A stretch of 64,000 nt of DNA from the NCBI RefSeq assembly GCF_003116095.1, contig NZ_LGRA01000022.1, positions 414,671-478,670 of the forward strand, read 5' to 3'. The position numbers and the translations under genes were made by a program. Below the pieces are notes generated by a model. It searched no databases. It was not told the DNA's origin and saw only the letters and a list, made by a program, of their open reading frames with translations. Each line of letters opens with the position of its first letter. Position 1 is the stretch's first letter. Source of the DNA: Azospirillum sp. TSO35-2 (lineage in GTDB: Bacteria > Pseudomonadota > Alphaproteobacteria > Azospirillales > Azospirillaceae). Shown here one piece after another: positions 35,189 to 43,747 of the stretch.

Positions 35189-38100
35189 ACGTGTCCGCCT
35201 GGTCGATCCGCAACCCGGTTCCGGCGCTGCTGCTGTTCATCCTGCTGACCCTGCTCGGCCTGATCGGCTTCGACCGGCTGGGCATCCAGCAGTTCCCCGA
35301 CATGGACCTGCCCACCGTCACCATCAGCGCCTCGCTGGAAGGCGCCGCCCCGGCCCAGCTTGAGACCGAGGTGGCGCGCAAGATCGAGGACAAGCTCGCC
35401 TCGCTCGGCCGGGTGGAGCACATCACCACCACCATCACCGACGGCGCCGTCTCCATCAACGTGTCCTTCGACATCGACAAGAACGGCGAGGAGGCGCTGA
35501 ACGAGGTGCGCAACGCGGTGGACGGTGCCAAGGCCGACCTGCCCGCCAGCATGGCCTCGCCCAGCGTGTCGAAGGTGACGGCGGAAACCCGCGCGCTGCT
35601 GACCTACACCGTCCGCTCCGACCAGCTCGACGAACAGGACTTGTCCTGGTTCGTCGACAACGACGTCACCAAGGCGGCGCTGTCGGCCAAGGGCGTGGCC
35701 GGCGTCACCCGCATCGGCGGCATCGACCGCGAGGTGCATGTCGATCTCGACCCGACGCTGATGGCCGGGCTGGGGGTGAGCGCGTCGAACGTCTCGACCG
35801 CCGTGAAATCGGTGCAGGCCGACAGCTCCGGCGGCCAGGGCGAGGTCGGCGGCAAGCGCCAGTCGCTGCGCACGCTGGGCGCCGTCGGCACGGTGGAGGA
35901 GGTCGCCGCCATCACCGTGCCGCTGACCGACGGGCGCCGGGTCCGGCTCGACCAGGTGGCGCGGGTGACCGACACCCACGCCGACCGCAGCACGCGGGCC
36001 TTCCTGGACGGCCAACCGGTCATCGCCTTCCAGATCACCCGGACCAAGGGCTTCTCCGACGTCGGCGTCGCCGAGGCGGCGCGCAAGGCGCTGTCGGCCT
36101 TCGCCACCGCCCACCCGGAGGTGACGATGGACGAGGCCAGCACCACCGTCACCCCGATCGTCGAGAACTACCGGGGCTCCCTGCATCTGCTGCTGGAGGG
36201 GGCGGTGCTGGCGGTGGTGGTGGTCTGGTGGTTCCTGCGCGACTGGCGGGCCACGGTGATCTCCGCGGTGGCGCTGCCGCTGTCGATCATCCCGGCCTTC
36301 GGCGCCATGCAGCTGCTGGGCTTCAGCCTGAACACCATCTCGCTGCTGGCCTTGGCGCTGGTGGTCGGCATCCTGGTCGACGACGCCATCGTCGAGGTGG
36401 AGAACATCGCCCGCCACATGCGGCTGGGCAAATCCGCCCGCTCCGCCGCGATGGAGGCGGCGGACGAGATCGGGCTGGCGGTGATCGCCACCACCTTCAC
36501 CCTGGTGGCGGTGTTCCTGCCCACCGCCTTCATGGGCGGAATCCCCGGCAAAATCTTCCGCCAGTTCGGCATCACCGCGGCGGTGGCGGTGCTGGCCTCG
36601 CTGCTGGTCGCCCGGCTGCTGACGCCGATGATGGCCGCGCAGTTCATGAGGACCAGCCCGGAGGAGGAGCGCGACGGCCGGCTGATGCTGGCCTATCTGG
36701 CGACGGTGCGCGCCTGCCTGCGCCACCCCTGGCGCACGGCGGCGGTGGCCGTGGCCTTCTTCGCGCTGTCGCTCGGTCTGGTGCCGCTGCTGCCCACCGG
36801 CTTCATGCCGGCGCAGGACGACGCCCAGAGCCAGGTGACGCTGACCCTGCCGCCGGACGCCACGCTGGACGACACCACGGCGCTGGCCGTACGCGCCGAC
36901 GCCCTGCTGCGCCGGGTGCCGGAGGTGACGGGGGTGTTCACCGCGGTCGGCACCGCGACGATGGGCGGCGGCATGGACGCCACCACCACGACCAGCCCGC
37001 GCACCGCCTCCCTGACGGTGCAGCTGTCGCCGCGGTCGGAGCGCCACCGCGCCCAGTCGGCGGTGGAGGCGGAGATGCGCGGCCTGCTGCGGCAGCTGCC
37101 CGGCGCCCGCGTCGAGGTCGGACGCGGCGGCAACGGCGAGCAGTTGCCGATCACCCTGGCCAGCGACGATCCGGTGGCGCTGGAACAGGCGGCCGCCGCG
37201 GTGGAGGCCGACCTGCGCACCCTGAAGGGCATCGGCAACGTCACCTCCGGCGCGGCGCTGCAACGGCCGGAGATCCAGATCCGGCCGGATTTCGCCCGCG
37301 CCGCGGCGCTCGGCGTCACCTCGCAGGATCTGGCGGACGCGGTGCGGATGGCGACCTACGGCGACTATTCCACCGCGATCCCCAAGCTGAACCTGCCGCA
37401 GCGCCAGATCGCCGTCCGCGTGCGGATGGATCCGGCGGTGCGCGCGGACCTGGACTGGCTGGGCCAGTTGCGGGTGAAGGGCGGCGGCGGGATGGTGGCG
37501 CTCGGCTCCGTCGCCGGCATCGGCTTCGGCAGCGGTCCGTCGCAGGTCGACCGCATCGACCGCTCGCGCAACGTCTCGCTGACCGTCGAGCTGGGCGGCC
37601 GATCGCTCGGCGAGGTGATGCGCGAGGCCAAGCAACTGCCGGCGATGCGGGCGCTGCCCGCCTCGGTCCATCTGGTCGAACAGGGCGAACTGGAGCGGAT
37701 GAGCGAGCTGTTCAACGGCTTCGGCACCGCCATGGGCATCGGCGTCTTCTGCATCTACGCCGTGCTGGTGCTGCTGTTCCATGAGTTCCTGCAGCCGGCG
37801 ACCATCCTCGCCGCCCTGCCGCTGTCGGTCGGGGGTGCGCTGTTCGCGCTGCTGGCGGCGGGGATGAGCTTTTCCATGCCGACCGTCATCGGGCTGCTGA
37901 TGCTGATGGGCATCGTCACCAAGAACTCGATCCTGCTGGTCGAATACGCGGTGATGGCGCGGCGCGACCAGGGGATGGACCGGGTTTCGGCGCTGATCGA
38001 CGCCTGCCACAAGCGTGCCCGCCCGATCCTGATGACGACCATCGCCATGGGCGCCGGCATGATGCCGATCGCGCTGGGAATGGGCGCCGACCCCAGCTTC

Positions 38101-38250
38101 CGCCAGCCGATGGCGGTGGTGGTGATCGGCGGCCTGCTGACCTCCACCTTCCTCAGCCTGCTGGTGATCCCGGCGCTGTTCCTGCTGGTCGACGACCTGT
38201 CGCGCCGGGTCGCCGGCTGGTTCGTGGCGGACCGGGTGGTGGAAGGCTGA
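35185..38250 (+). CDS. RND-family multidrug efflux pump
   Basis: 1021 residues, HAE1-type. MNVSAWSIRNPVPALLLF opens TM1; GILVDDAIVEVENIARHM is the proton-relay helix with Asp-Asp; GIVTKNSILLVEYAV is the TM10-like segment. The order OMF-adaptor-pump gives a self-sufficient exporter. A divergent two-component system probably controls it. The sequence style (FPDMDLPTVTISASLEGAAPAQLE, at about 37-60) matches the MdtB/TriC-like group; substrates are unknown. Confidence 0.94.
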   Translation: MNVSAWSIRNPVPALLLFILLTLLGLIGFDRLGIQQFPDMDLPTVTISASLEGAAPAQLETEVARKIEDKLASLGRVEHITTTITDGAVSINVSFDIDKNGEEALNEVRNAVDGAKADLPASMASPSVSKVTAETRALLTYTVRSDQLDEQDLSWFVDNDVTKAALSAKGVAGVTRIGGIDREVHVDLDPTLMAGLGVSASNVSTAVKSVQADSSGGQGEVGGKRQSLRTLGAVGTVEEVAAITVPLTDGRRVRLDQVARVTDTHADRSTRAFLDGQPVIAFQITRTKGFSDVGVAEAARKALSAFATAHPEVTMDEASTTVTPIVENYRGSLHLLLEGAVLAVVVVWWFLRDWRATVISAVALPLSIIPAFGAMQLLGFSLNTISLLALALVVGILVDDAIVEVENIARHMRLGKSARSAAMEAADEIGLAVIATTFTLVAVFLPTAFMGGIPGKIFRQFGITAAVAVLASLLVARLLTPMMAAQFMRTSPEEERDGRLMLAYLATVRACLRHPWRTAAVAVAFFALSLGLVPLLPTGFMPAQDDAQSQVTLTLPPDATLDDTTALAVRADALLRRVPEVTGVFTAVGTATMGGGMDATTTTSPRTASLTVQLSPRSERHRAQSAVEAEMRGLLRQLPGARVEVGRGGNGEQLPITLASDDPVALEQAAAAVEADLRTLKGIGNVTSGAALQRPEIQIRPDFARAAALGVTSQDLADAVRMATYGDYSTAIPKLNLPQRQIAVRVRMDPAVRADLDWLGQLRVKGGGGMVALGSVAGIGFGSGPSQVDRIDRSRNVSLTVELGGRSLGEVMREAKQLPAMRALPASVHLVEQGELERMSELFNGFGTAMGIGVFCIYAVLVLLFHEFLQPATILAALPLSVGGALFALLAAGMSFSMPTVIGLLMLMGIVTKNSILLVEYAVMARRDQGMDRVSALIDACHKRARPILMTTIAMGAGMMPIALGMGADPSFRQPMAVVVIGGLLTSTFLSLLVIPALFLLVDDLSRRVAGWFVADRVVEG

Positions 38251-38285
38251 CCCGGCCGGACCGACACCCGTCCGTCATGCTATCA

Positions 38286-38433
38286 AGCGTAAAGCCTGAC
38301 GCATCAGGCTTTACGCTCGCCCTCAATCGGCGGGCGCGGCCGTCCGGCCGCTTGCCTTCGCAGGCATGGGCCTGCGGGGCCGCCGTCGCGGCCCTTACCG
38401 TCGAGCGTAAGTCAGAACTTACGCTCGACGGTA
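38286..38433. repeat. Cluster of four hairpins between the RND gene and hexR (REP/BIME-like)
   Basis: Stem A 38286-38317 (14-bp arms starting AGCGTAAAGCC), stem B 38336-38351 (GCGGCC/GGCCGC), stem C 38359-38376 (CGCAGGC/GCCTGCG) and stem D 38396-38433 (16-bp arms TACCGTCGAGCGTAAG). A and D share AGCGTAA in their arms. D ends next to the hexR stop and A follows the pump stop by 35 bp. No T-runs, so these are not standard terminators. They may protect both mRNA 3' ends. Confidence 0.75.
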
Positions 38434-39285
38434 TCACTTGGCGGACAGGCGGGTGTCGAGCGCCCGGTCCTGGCGCTTCATCCGTTCCTGCAGGGCGTCT
38501 CCTTTCCGCAGCGCCACCGCGATTGACAGGATGTCGCCGAGGACGAGGTGGGCGATGCGCACGGTCATCGGCGAGTGGATGTCGAAGTCGTCGGCGATGT
38601 CGGCCACCAGGCTGACGTTGGCAAGCTCGGCCAGCGGCGAGCCGGAGCGCGTCAGCGCCACCACGTCGGCCCCGGCGTTGCGGGCGTTGCGCACCGCGTC
38701 CAGGATATCGCGGGTGCGGCCGGTGCTGGACACCGCCACCACCGCGTCGCCCGGCGCCAGCATCAGGGCCGAGGCGAAATAGACATGGCTGTCGCTGTAG
38801 GCGACCGTCGGCATGCCCAGCCGGAAGAACTTGCGCTGGATGTCCTCCGCCACCGTGCCGGAGTTGCCAGAGCCGTAGAACTCGATCCGCCGCGCCGCCG
38901 CCAGCAGGTCGGCCGCACGGTCGACGGCGTCGGCCGGCAGGGTGTTGCGCACCTGCATCAGCGTGGCGATGGTGCGGTCGAACAGCTTGCCGGCCAGCAC
39001 CGCGCCCGGCACCTCGTCGCCCGGTTCGCCGACCGACAGGTCCTGGTGCAGGAACGGCATGCCGCCGGCGATGTCCTGCGCCAGCTTGATCTTGAACTCG
39101 CGGAAGCCGCGGCAGCCGAGCGCCGAGCAGAAGCGCGCCACCGTCGGCTCGCTCACCCCGGCCCGGTCGGCCAGTTCGGCCATCGACAGGTTGATGACGT
39201 CGCCCGGATGGGCCATGGCATAGTCGGCCAGCTTGCGTTCCGACGGCCGGATCTGGTCGCGGACCGCCGCGATTCTCGCCAGCAT
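38434..39285 (-). CDS. hexR: HexR-like RpiR-family transcriptional regulator
   Basis: 283 residues from MLARIAAVRDQIRPSERKLA at 39285, after GGGAGAC; upstream in-frame starts would translate the operator region. RpiR-type HTH (AELADRAGVSEPTVARFCSALGCRGFREFKI), then a SIS sugar-phosphate domain (FYGSGNSGTVAED, SSTGRTRDILD). Length and sequence follow HexR, the 2-keto-3-deoxy-6-phosphogluconate-responsive regulator of Entner-Doudoroff and glycolytic genes. Two TGTAG-N5-CTACA palindromes in its 5' region match HexR operators and support the name. Confidence 0.85.
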   Translation of the reverse strand: MLARIAAVRDQIRPSERKLADYAMAHPGDVINLSMAELADRAGVSEPTVARFCSALGCRGFREFKIKLAQDIAGGMPFLHQDLSVGEPGDEVPGAVLAGKLFDRTIATLMQVRNTLPADAVDRAADLLAAARRIEFYGSGNSGTVAEDIQRKFFRLGMPTVAYSDSHVYFASALMLAPGDAVVAVSSTGRTRDILDAVRNARNAGADVVALTRSGSPLAELANVSLVADIADDFDIHSPMTVRIAHLVLGDILSIAVALRKGDALQERMKRQDRALDTRLSAK

Positions 39286-39325
39286 GGGGGCTGTCTCCCT
39301 TCTGATTGTGCAGGACCCTAGCACA

Positions 39326-39340
39326 TGTAGCAAAACTACA
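39326..39340. promoter_or_regulatory. HexR-like operator 1
   Basis: TGTAGCAAAACTACA has perfect TGTAG/CTACA arms. It lies 41 bp upstream of hexR, suited to autoregulation. Confidence 0.7.
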
Positions 39341-39474
39341 TATAGAGCGCTACGAACGACCGAATCCGTCGCCCGTCCTTCGCCTCTCTTTCCGAGGCTT
39401 TCCAACCTTCTGCGGCTTGCCCTGCGACAAAATGGCAAGCCCGTCCGCCTTGTGGCCGGGCCCGTGCGAGAGTA

Positions 39475-39489
39475 TGTAGTAAAACTACA
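39475..39489. promoter_or_regulatory. HexR-like operator 2
   Basis: TGTAGTAAAACTACA has TGTAGT/ACTACA arms, a near-perfect HexR consensus. It is 187 bp upstream of pflB and 149 bp from operator 1. The 391-bp hexR-pflB gap holds these two sites and the FNR-like site; I see no small gene in it. Confidence 0.7.
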
Positions 39490-39550
39490 GAGCGGGCGCA
39501 AACCCCGGCTTCGAACACGTCAAACACCGGCCGGCGCCTGCTCTGAGAAT

Positions 39551-39564
39551 CTGATGTGTATCAA
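39551..39564. promoter_or_regulatory. FNR-like site upstream of pflB
   Basis: CTGATGTGTATCAA matches the FNR consensus TTGAT-N4-ATCAA at 9 of 10 defined positions. It lies 112 bp before the pflB start, suited to oxygen-limited activation. Confidence 0.65.
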
Positions 39565-39676
39565 CGAATTCGGGCGCCGATGCGCCTATGGTTCCAACAA
39601 ATCCGCTCGTCGCGGACCCACACGACCGCCGACACGGCCACTGACCGCGCCGACGTCTATTCCCTGAGGAGACATC

Positions 39677-41962
39677 ATGGACACCCTGCTGATGGACGGA
39701 CTTGCCCAGGCCCCGGAGCAGCAGTCCGTCGCCGAACCCTGGCGCGCTTTCGCACCAGGCGTCTGGCGCCGCTCGGTCGACGTCCGCGATTTCATTCAGC
39801 GCAACCTGACCCCCTATGAAGGGGACGCCAGCTTCGTCGCCGGCCCCACCGCCCGCACCACCGCGCTGTTTGCCAAGGTCAGCGACCTGCTGAAGCAGGA
39901 ACGTGCCGCCAAGGGCGGCGTGCTCGACGCCGACACCGAGCGTTTCGCGTCGATCACCGCGCACGCCCCGGGCTACATCGACCGGGAGCTGGAAGTGATC
40001 GTCGGTCTGCAGACCGACAAGCCGCTGAAGCGCGCCATCATGCCGTTCGGCGGCTGGCGCATGGTCAAGACCGGTCTGGAGGCCTACGGTTACACCCCCT
40101 CGCCCAAGCTGGAAGAGGTGTTCCCGAGCCTGCGCAAGACGCACAATGACGGCGTCTTCGACGTCTACACCCCGGAGATGCTGCGCTGCCGCAAGTCGGG
40201 CGTCATCACCGGTCTGCCCGACGCCTACGGCCGCGGCCGCATCATCGGCGATTACCGCCGGCTGGCGCTGTACGGCGCCGACTTCCTGATCAAGGACAAG
40301 AAGGCCCAGCTGACCTCGCTGGAAGTCAGCCGCATCGACGAGGACATCCTCCGCCTGCGCGAGGAGATCTCCGAGCAGATCCGCGCGCTGAAGGAGCTGG
40401 TCACGATGGCCGCCTCCTACGGCGCCGACGTCAAGCGCCCGGCCGCCACCGCCCGCGAAGCGGTGCAGTGGACCTACCTCGCCTATCTGGCGGCGGTGAA
40501 GGAGGCCAACGGCGCGGCGATGTCGATCGGCCGCGTGTCCAGCTTCCTCGACATCTACATCGAGCGCGACCTGCGCGCCGGCGTCCTGACCGAGGCCGAG
40601 GCGCAGGAGCTGATCGACCAGTTCGTCATCAAGCTGCGCCTGGTGCGTTTCCTGCGCACGCCGGAATACGACCAGCTGTTCTCGGGCGATCCGACCTGGG
40701 TGACCGAGTGCCTGGGCGGCATGGGGCTGGATGGCCGCACGCTGGTGACCAAGAACAACTTCCGCATGCTGCAGACCCTGCACAACCTGGGTCCGGCGCC
40801 GGAACCGAACCTGACCGTGCTGTGGTCGGAAAAGCTGCCGGAAGGCTTCAAGCGTTTCTGCGCCGCCACCTCGATCAAGACCTGCTCGGTCCAGTACGAG
40901 AACGACGACCTGATGCGCGCCTATTGGGGCGACGACTACGGCATCGCCTGCTGCGTGTCGGCGATGCGCATCGGCAAGCAGATGCAGTTCTTCGGCGCCC
41001 GCGCCAATCTGGCCAAGACGCTGATGTACGCCATCAACGGCGGCAAGGACGAAGTGTCGGGCGACCAGATCGGCCCGGCCTACGCCCCGATCACCGGCGA
41101 CGTTCTGGACTATGACGAGGTCATGGCCCGCTTCGAGCCGATGATGGAGTGGCTGGCCAAGGTCTACATGAACGCCCTGAACGCCATTCACTACATGCAC
41201 GACAAGTACATGTACGAGCGGCTGGAAATGGCGCTGCACGACCGCGACATCCTGCGCACCATGGCCTGCGGCATCGCCGGCCTGAGCGTGGTGGCCGACA
41301 GCCTGTCGGCGATCAAGCACGCCAAGGTGAAGGTGATCCGCGACGCAAAGGGCCTCGCCACCGACTTCGAGATCGAGGGCGACTATCCGGCCTTCGGCAA
41401 CAACGATGCGCGGGTCGACGACATCGCGATCTGGGCGGTCGAGCGTTTCATGACGGCGCTGCGCAAGCAGAAGGCCTACCGCAACGCGATGCCGACCCAG
41501 TCGGTGCTGACCATCACGTCGAACGTGGTGTACGGCAAGAAGACCGGCAACACGCCGGACGGCCGCAAGGCCGGCCAGCCCTTCGCGCCGGGTGCCAACC
41601 CGATGCACGGGCGGGACAAGAAGGGTGCGGTCGCCTCGATGGCGAGCGTGGCGAAGCTGCCCTACGCGCACGCGCAGGACGGCATCAGCTACACCTTCAC
41701 CATCGTCCCCGGCGCGCTCGGCCACACCGAGGACGAGCGGGTGGACAATCTGGTCGGCATGCTGGACGGCTATGCCGCGCAGGGTGGCCACCACATCAAC
41801 GTCAACGTGTTCGACCGCGCGACGCTGCTCCACGCCATGGACCATCCGGAGCTGTACCCGCAGCTGACCATCCGGGTGTCGGGCTACGCCGTGAACTTCA
41901 TCAAGCTGACGCGCGAGCAGCAGCTCGACGTCATCTCCCGCACCTTCCACGACAGACACTGA
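39677..41962 (+). CDS. pflB: Formate C-acetyltransferase (pyruvate formate-lyase)
   Basis: 761 residues from the ATG after GAGGAG. The active-site pair Cys425-Cys426 (IACCVSAM) and the glycyl radical site Gly736 (RVSGYAVNF) are both present, and the length equals E. coli PflB. It splits pyruvate with CoA into acetyl-CoA and formate without NADH, in the cytoplasm under anoxia. The activase pflA starts 3 bp later, then focA and eno. Control by FNR-like and HexR-like sites is inferred. Confidence 0.97.
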   Translation: MDTLLMDGLAQAPEQQSVAEPWRAFAPGVWRRSVDVRDFIQRNLTPYEGDASFVAGPTARTTALFAKVSDLLKQERAAKGGVLDADTERFASITAHAPGYIDRELEVIVGLQTDKPLKRAIMPFGGWRMVKTGLEAYGYTPSPKLEEVFPSLRKTHNDGVFDVYTPEMLRCRKSGVITGLPDAYGRGRIIGDYRRLALYGADFLIKDKKAQLTSLEVSRIDEDILRLREEISEQIRALKELVTMAASYGADVKRPAATAREAVQWTYLAYLAAVKEANGAAMSIGRVSSFLDIYIERDLRAGVLTEAEAQELIDQFVIKLRLVRFLRTPEYDQLFSGDPTWVTECLGGMGLDGRTLVTKNNFRMLQTLHNLGPAPEPNLTVLWSEKLPEGFKRFCAATSIKTCSVQYENDDLMRAYWGDDYGIACCVSAMRIGKQMQFFGARANLAKTLMYAINGGKDEVSGDQIGPAYAPITGDVLDYDEVMARFEPMMEWLAKVYMNALNAIHYMHDKYMYERLEMALHDRDILRTMACGIAGLSVVADSLSAIKHAKVKVIRDAKGLATDFEIEGDYPAFGNNDARVDDIAIWAVERFMTALRKQKAYRNAMPTQSVLTITSNVVYGKKTGNTPDGRKAGQPFAPGANPMHGRDKKGAVASMASVAKLPYAHAQDGISYTFTIVPGALGHTEDERVDNLVGMLDGYAAQGGHHINVNVFDRATLLHAMDHPELYPQLTIRVSGYAVNFIKLTREQQLDVISRTFHDRH

Positions 41963-41965
41963 GCG

Positions 41966-42724
41966 ATGAGCACCACACCCCTGACCCGTCCCGGCGCCGT
42001 TTCCGGCTGGGTCCATTCGGTCGAGACCGGCGGCACCGTCGACGGGCCAGGGGTGCGCTTCGTGCTGTTCCTGGCCGGCTGCCCACTGCGTTGCCTGTAC
42101 TGCCACAACCCCGATACCCTTCACATGCATGACGGAACGCCGACGTTGTCGACGGCCGTCGTGGACGAGATCGGCGGTTATGCGGAGTTCCTGAAACGGG
42201 CGCGCGGCGGAATCACGATCAGCGGCGGTGAGCCGCTGGTCCAGCCGGAGTTCTGCGCGGCGGTGTTCCGCGGTGCCAAGGCGATGGGCCTGCACACCGC
42301 GCTGGACACCTCCGGTTTTCTCGGCAAGCACGCCGACGACCTTCTGCTGGAAGACGTCGACCTCGTGCTGCTGGACATCAAGGCGTTCAAGGAAAGCACC
42401 TACCGCCGGGTCACCGGCGTTCCGTTGCGCCCGACGCTGGAATTCGCCGAACGACTGTCCGTGATGAAGAAGCCGATCTGGCTGCGCTACGTTCTGGTGC
42501 CGGGACTGACCGACGATCTTGCGGAAATCCGCGACCTCGCCGGATTCGCCGCCGGGCTGGGCGTGGTGGAGCGGGTCGATGTCCTGCCCTTTCACAAGAT
42601 GGGCGAACACAAATGGAAGGCGCTGGGCCGGCGCTACATGCTGTCGAACACGCCGGAGCCCTCGGCCGAACTGACCGGCCGGGTCCGCGACATCTTCCGC
42701 GCTGAGGGGCTGCGGACCGCCTGA
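41966..42724 (+). CDS. pflA: Pyruvate formate-lyase activating enzyme (radical SAM)
   Basis: 252 residues. The CxxxCxxC cluster motif is Cys39-Cys43-Cys46 (GCPLRCLYCHNP), followed by ISGGEPLVQPEF and a radical-SAM partial barrel. It uses SAM and a [4Fe-4S] cluster to place the glycyl radical on PflB. It lies 3 bp after pflB, so it is co-translated. Confidence 0.96.
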   Translation: MSTTPLTRPGAVSGWVHSVETGGTVDGPGVRFVLFLAGCPLRCLYCHNPDTLHMHDGTPTLSTAVVDEIGGYAEFLKRARGGITISGGEPLVQPEFCAAVFRGAKAMGLHTALDTSGFLGKHADDLLLEDVDLVLLDIKAFKESTYRRVTGVPLRPTLEFAERLSVMKKPIWLRYVLVPGLTDDLAEIRDLAGFAAGLGVVERVDVLPFHKMGEHKWKALGRRYMLSNTPEPSAELTGRVRDIFRAEGLRTA

Positions 42725-42790
42725 GACAACGCGCGATCAGCCACCGGCGAAAAGCCGGGCCGGCAACGGCGCGAGCAAGGAATTACCCCG

Positions 42791-43678
42791 ATGAACATGG
42801 ACAGCAACGACGTGCCCGGCTGGAGCCAGCCGACGCCGCAGAGCCTCGACGCGCTGATGCCCGACGCCATTGCGCTCGCCGCCGAAAATCTGGGCGTCAA
42901 GAAGGCCCATTACGACACCCCCACCCTGTTCGCCCTGGCGGTTCTCGCCGGTGCCTTCATCGCCTTCGGCGGCCTGTTCGCGACCATCGCGATGTCGGGG
43001 GCCGAAGGCATGCTGCCCTACGGCCTGACCCGGCTGCTGGGCGGGCTGGTCTTCTCGCTCGGCCTGATCCTGGTGATCGTCGGCGGTGCGCAGCTGTTCA
43101 CCGGCGACGCGCTGATGGTGATGGCCTGGGCCAGCGGCCGGCTGCACGCCCGCGAGATGCTGCGGGTGTGGACCACCGTGTGGCTCGGCAACTTCGTCGG
43201 CGCCGCCGGCACCGCGCTGCTGGTGTTCCTGTCCGGCCAATACACCTTCGGCCATGGCGCGGTCGGCGCCTCGGCGCTGTATTTCGCGGTGTCCAAGAGT
43301 TCACTGCCGACCGACCAGGCCTTCTTCCTGGGCATCCTGTGCAACGTGCTGGTCTGCCTGGCCGTGTGGCTGGCGCTGGGCGCGCGCAGCGTCGGTGACA
43401 AGATCCTGGCGATCACCTTCCCGGTCGCCGCCTTCGTCGCCGCCGGCTTCGAGCACTGCGTCGCCAACATGTACTTCGTCCCGCTCGGCCTGCTGATCGA
43501 ATGGGGCGCGCCGGACAGCTTCTGGCACGACCTCGGCCGGTCGGCCCCGACGATCCCGGTCGGCCATTATCTGGTCAACCTCGGCGCCGTGACGATCGGC
43601 AACTGGATCGGCGGAGCGGTCATGGTCGGCGCCGTCTACTGGTTCATCTACCGGCGCCCCAAGCTCAAGCTGCACTGA
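42791..43678 (+). CDS. focA: Formate channel of the FNT family
   Basis: 295 residues, six membrane helices. The FNT signatures GGLFATIA and GNFVGAAGTALL are present, with the central pore His in FEHCVANMYFVPLG. It moves formate across the membrane, disposing of PflB product. It is downstream of pflBA, whereas enteric focA precedes pflB. Nitrite transport (NirC-like) is an alternative, but the neighbours favour formate. Confidence 0.92.
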   Translation: MNMDSNDVPGWSQPTPQSLDALMPDAIALAAENLGVKKAHYDTPTLFALAVLAGAFIAFGGLFATIAMSGAEGMLPYGLTRLLGGLVFSLGLILVIVGGAQLFTGDALMVMAWASGRLHAREMLRVWTTVWLGNFVGAAGTALLVFLSGQYTFGHGAVGASALYFAVSKSSLPTDQAFFLGILCNVLVCLAVWLALGARSVGDKILAITFPVAAFVAAGFEHCVANMYFVPLGLLIEWGAPDSFWHDLGRSAPTIPVGHYLVNLGAVTIGNWIGGAVMVGAVYWFIYRRPKLKLH

Positions 43679-43747
43679 TCGGCTTTCGAGCGGCGCCCAC
43701 ACCGAACATTTCCCCGAAACATCCCAAAACACGGGACATCTCTTCCC

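Noticed and set aside
39233..39667. Possible small + strand gene in the hexR-pflB gap
   Set aside because: The frame overlaps the hexR start and runs through both HexR-like operators and the FNR-like site. No Shine-Dalgarno or domain supports it.
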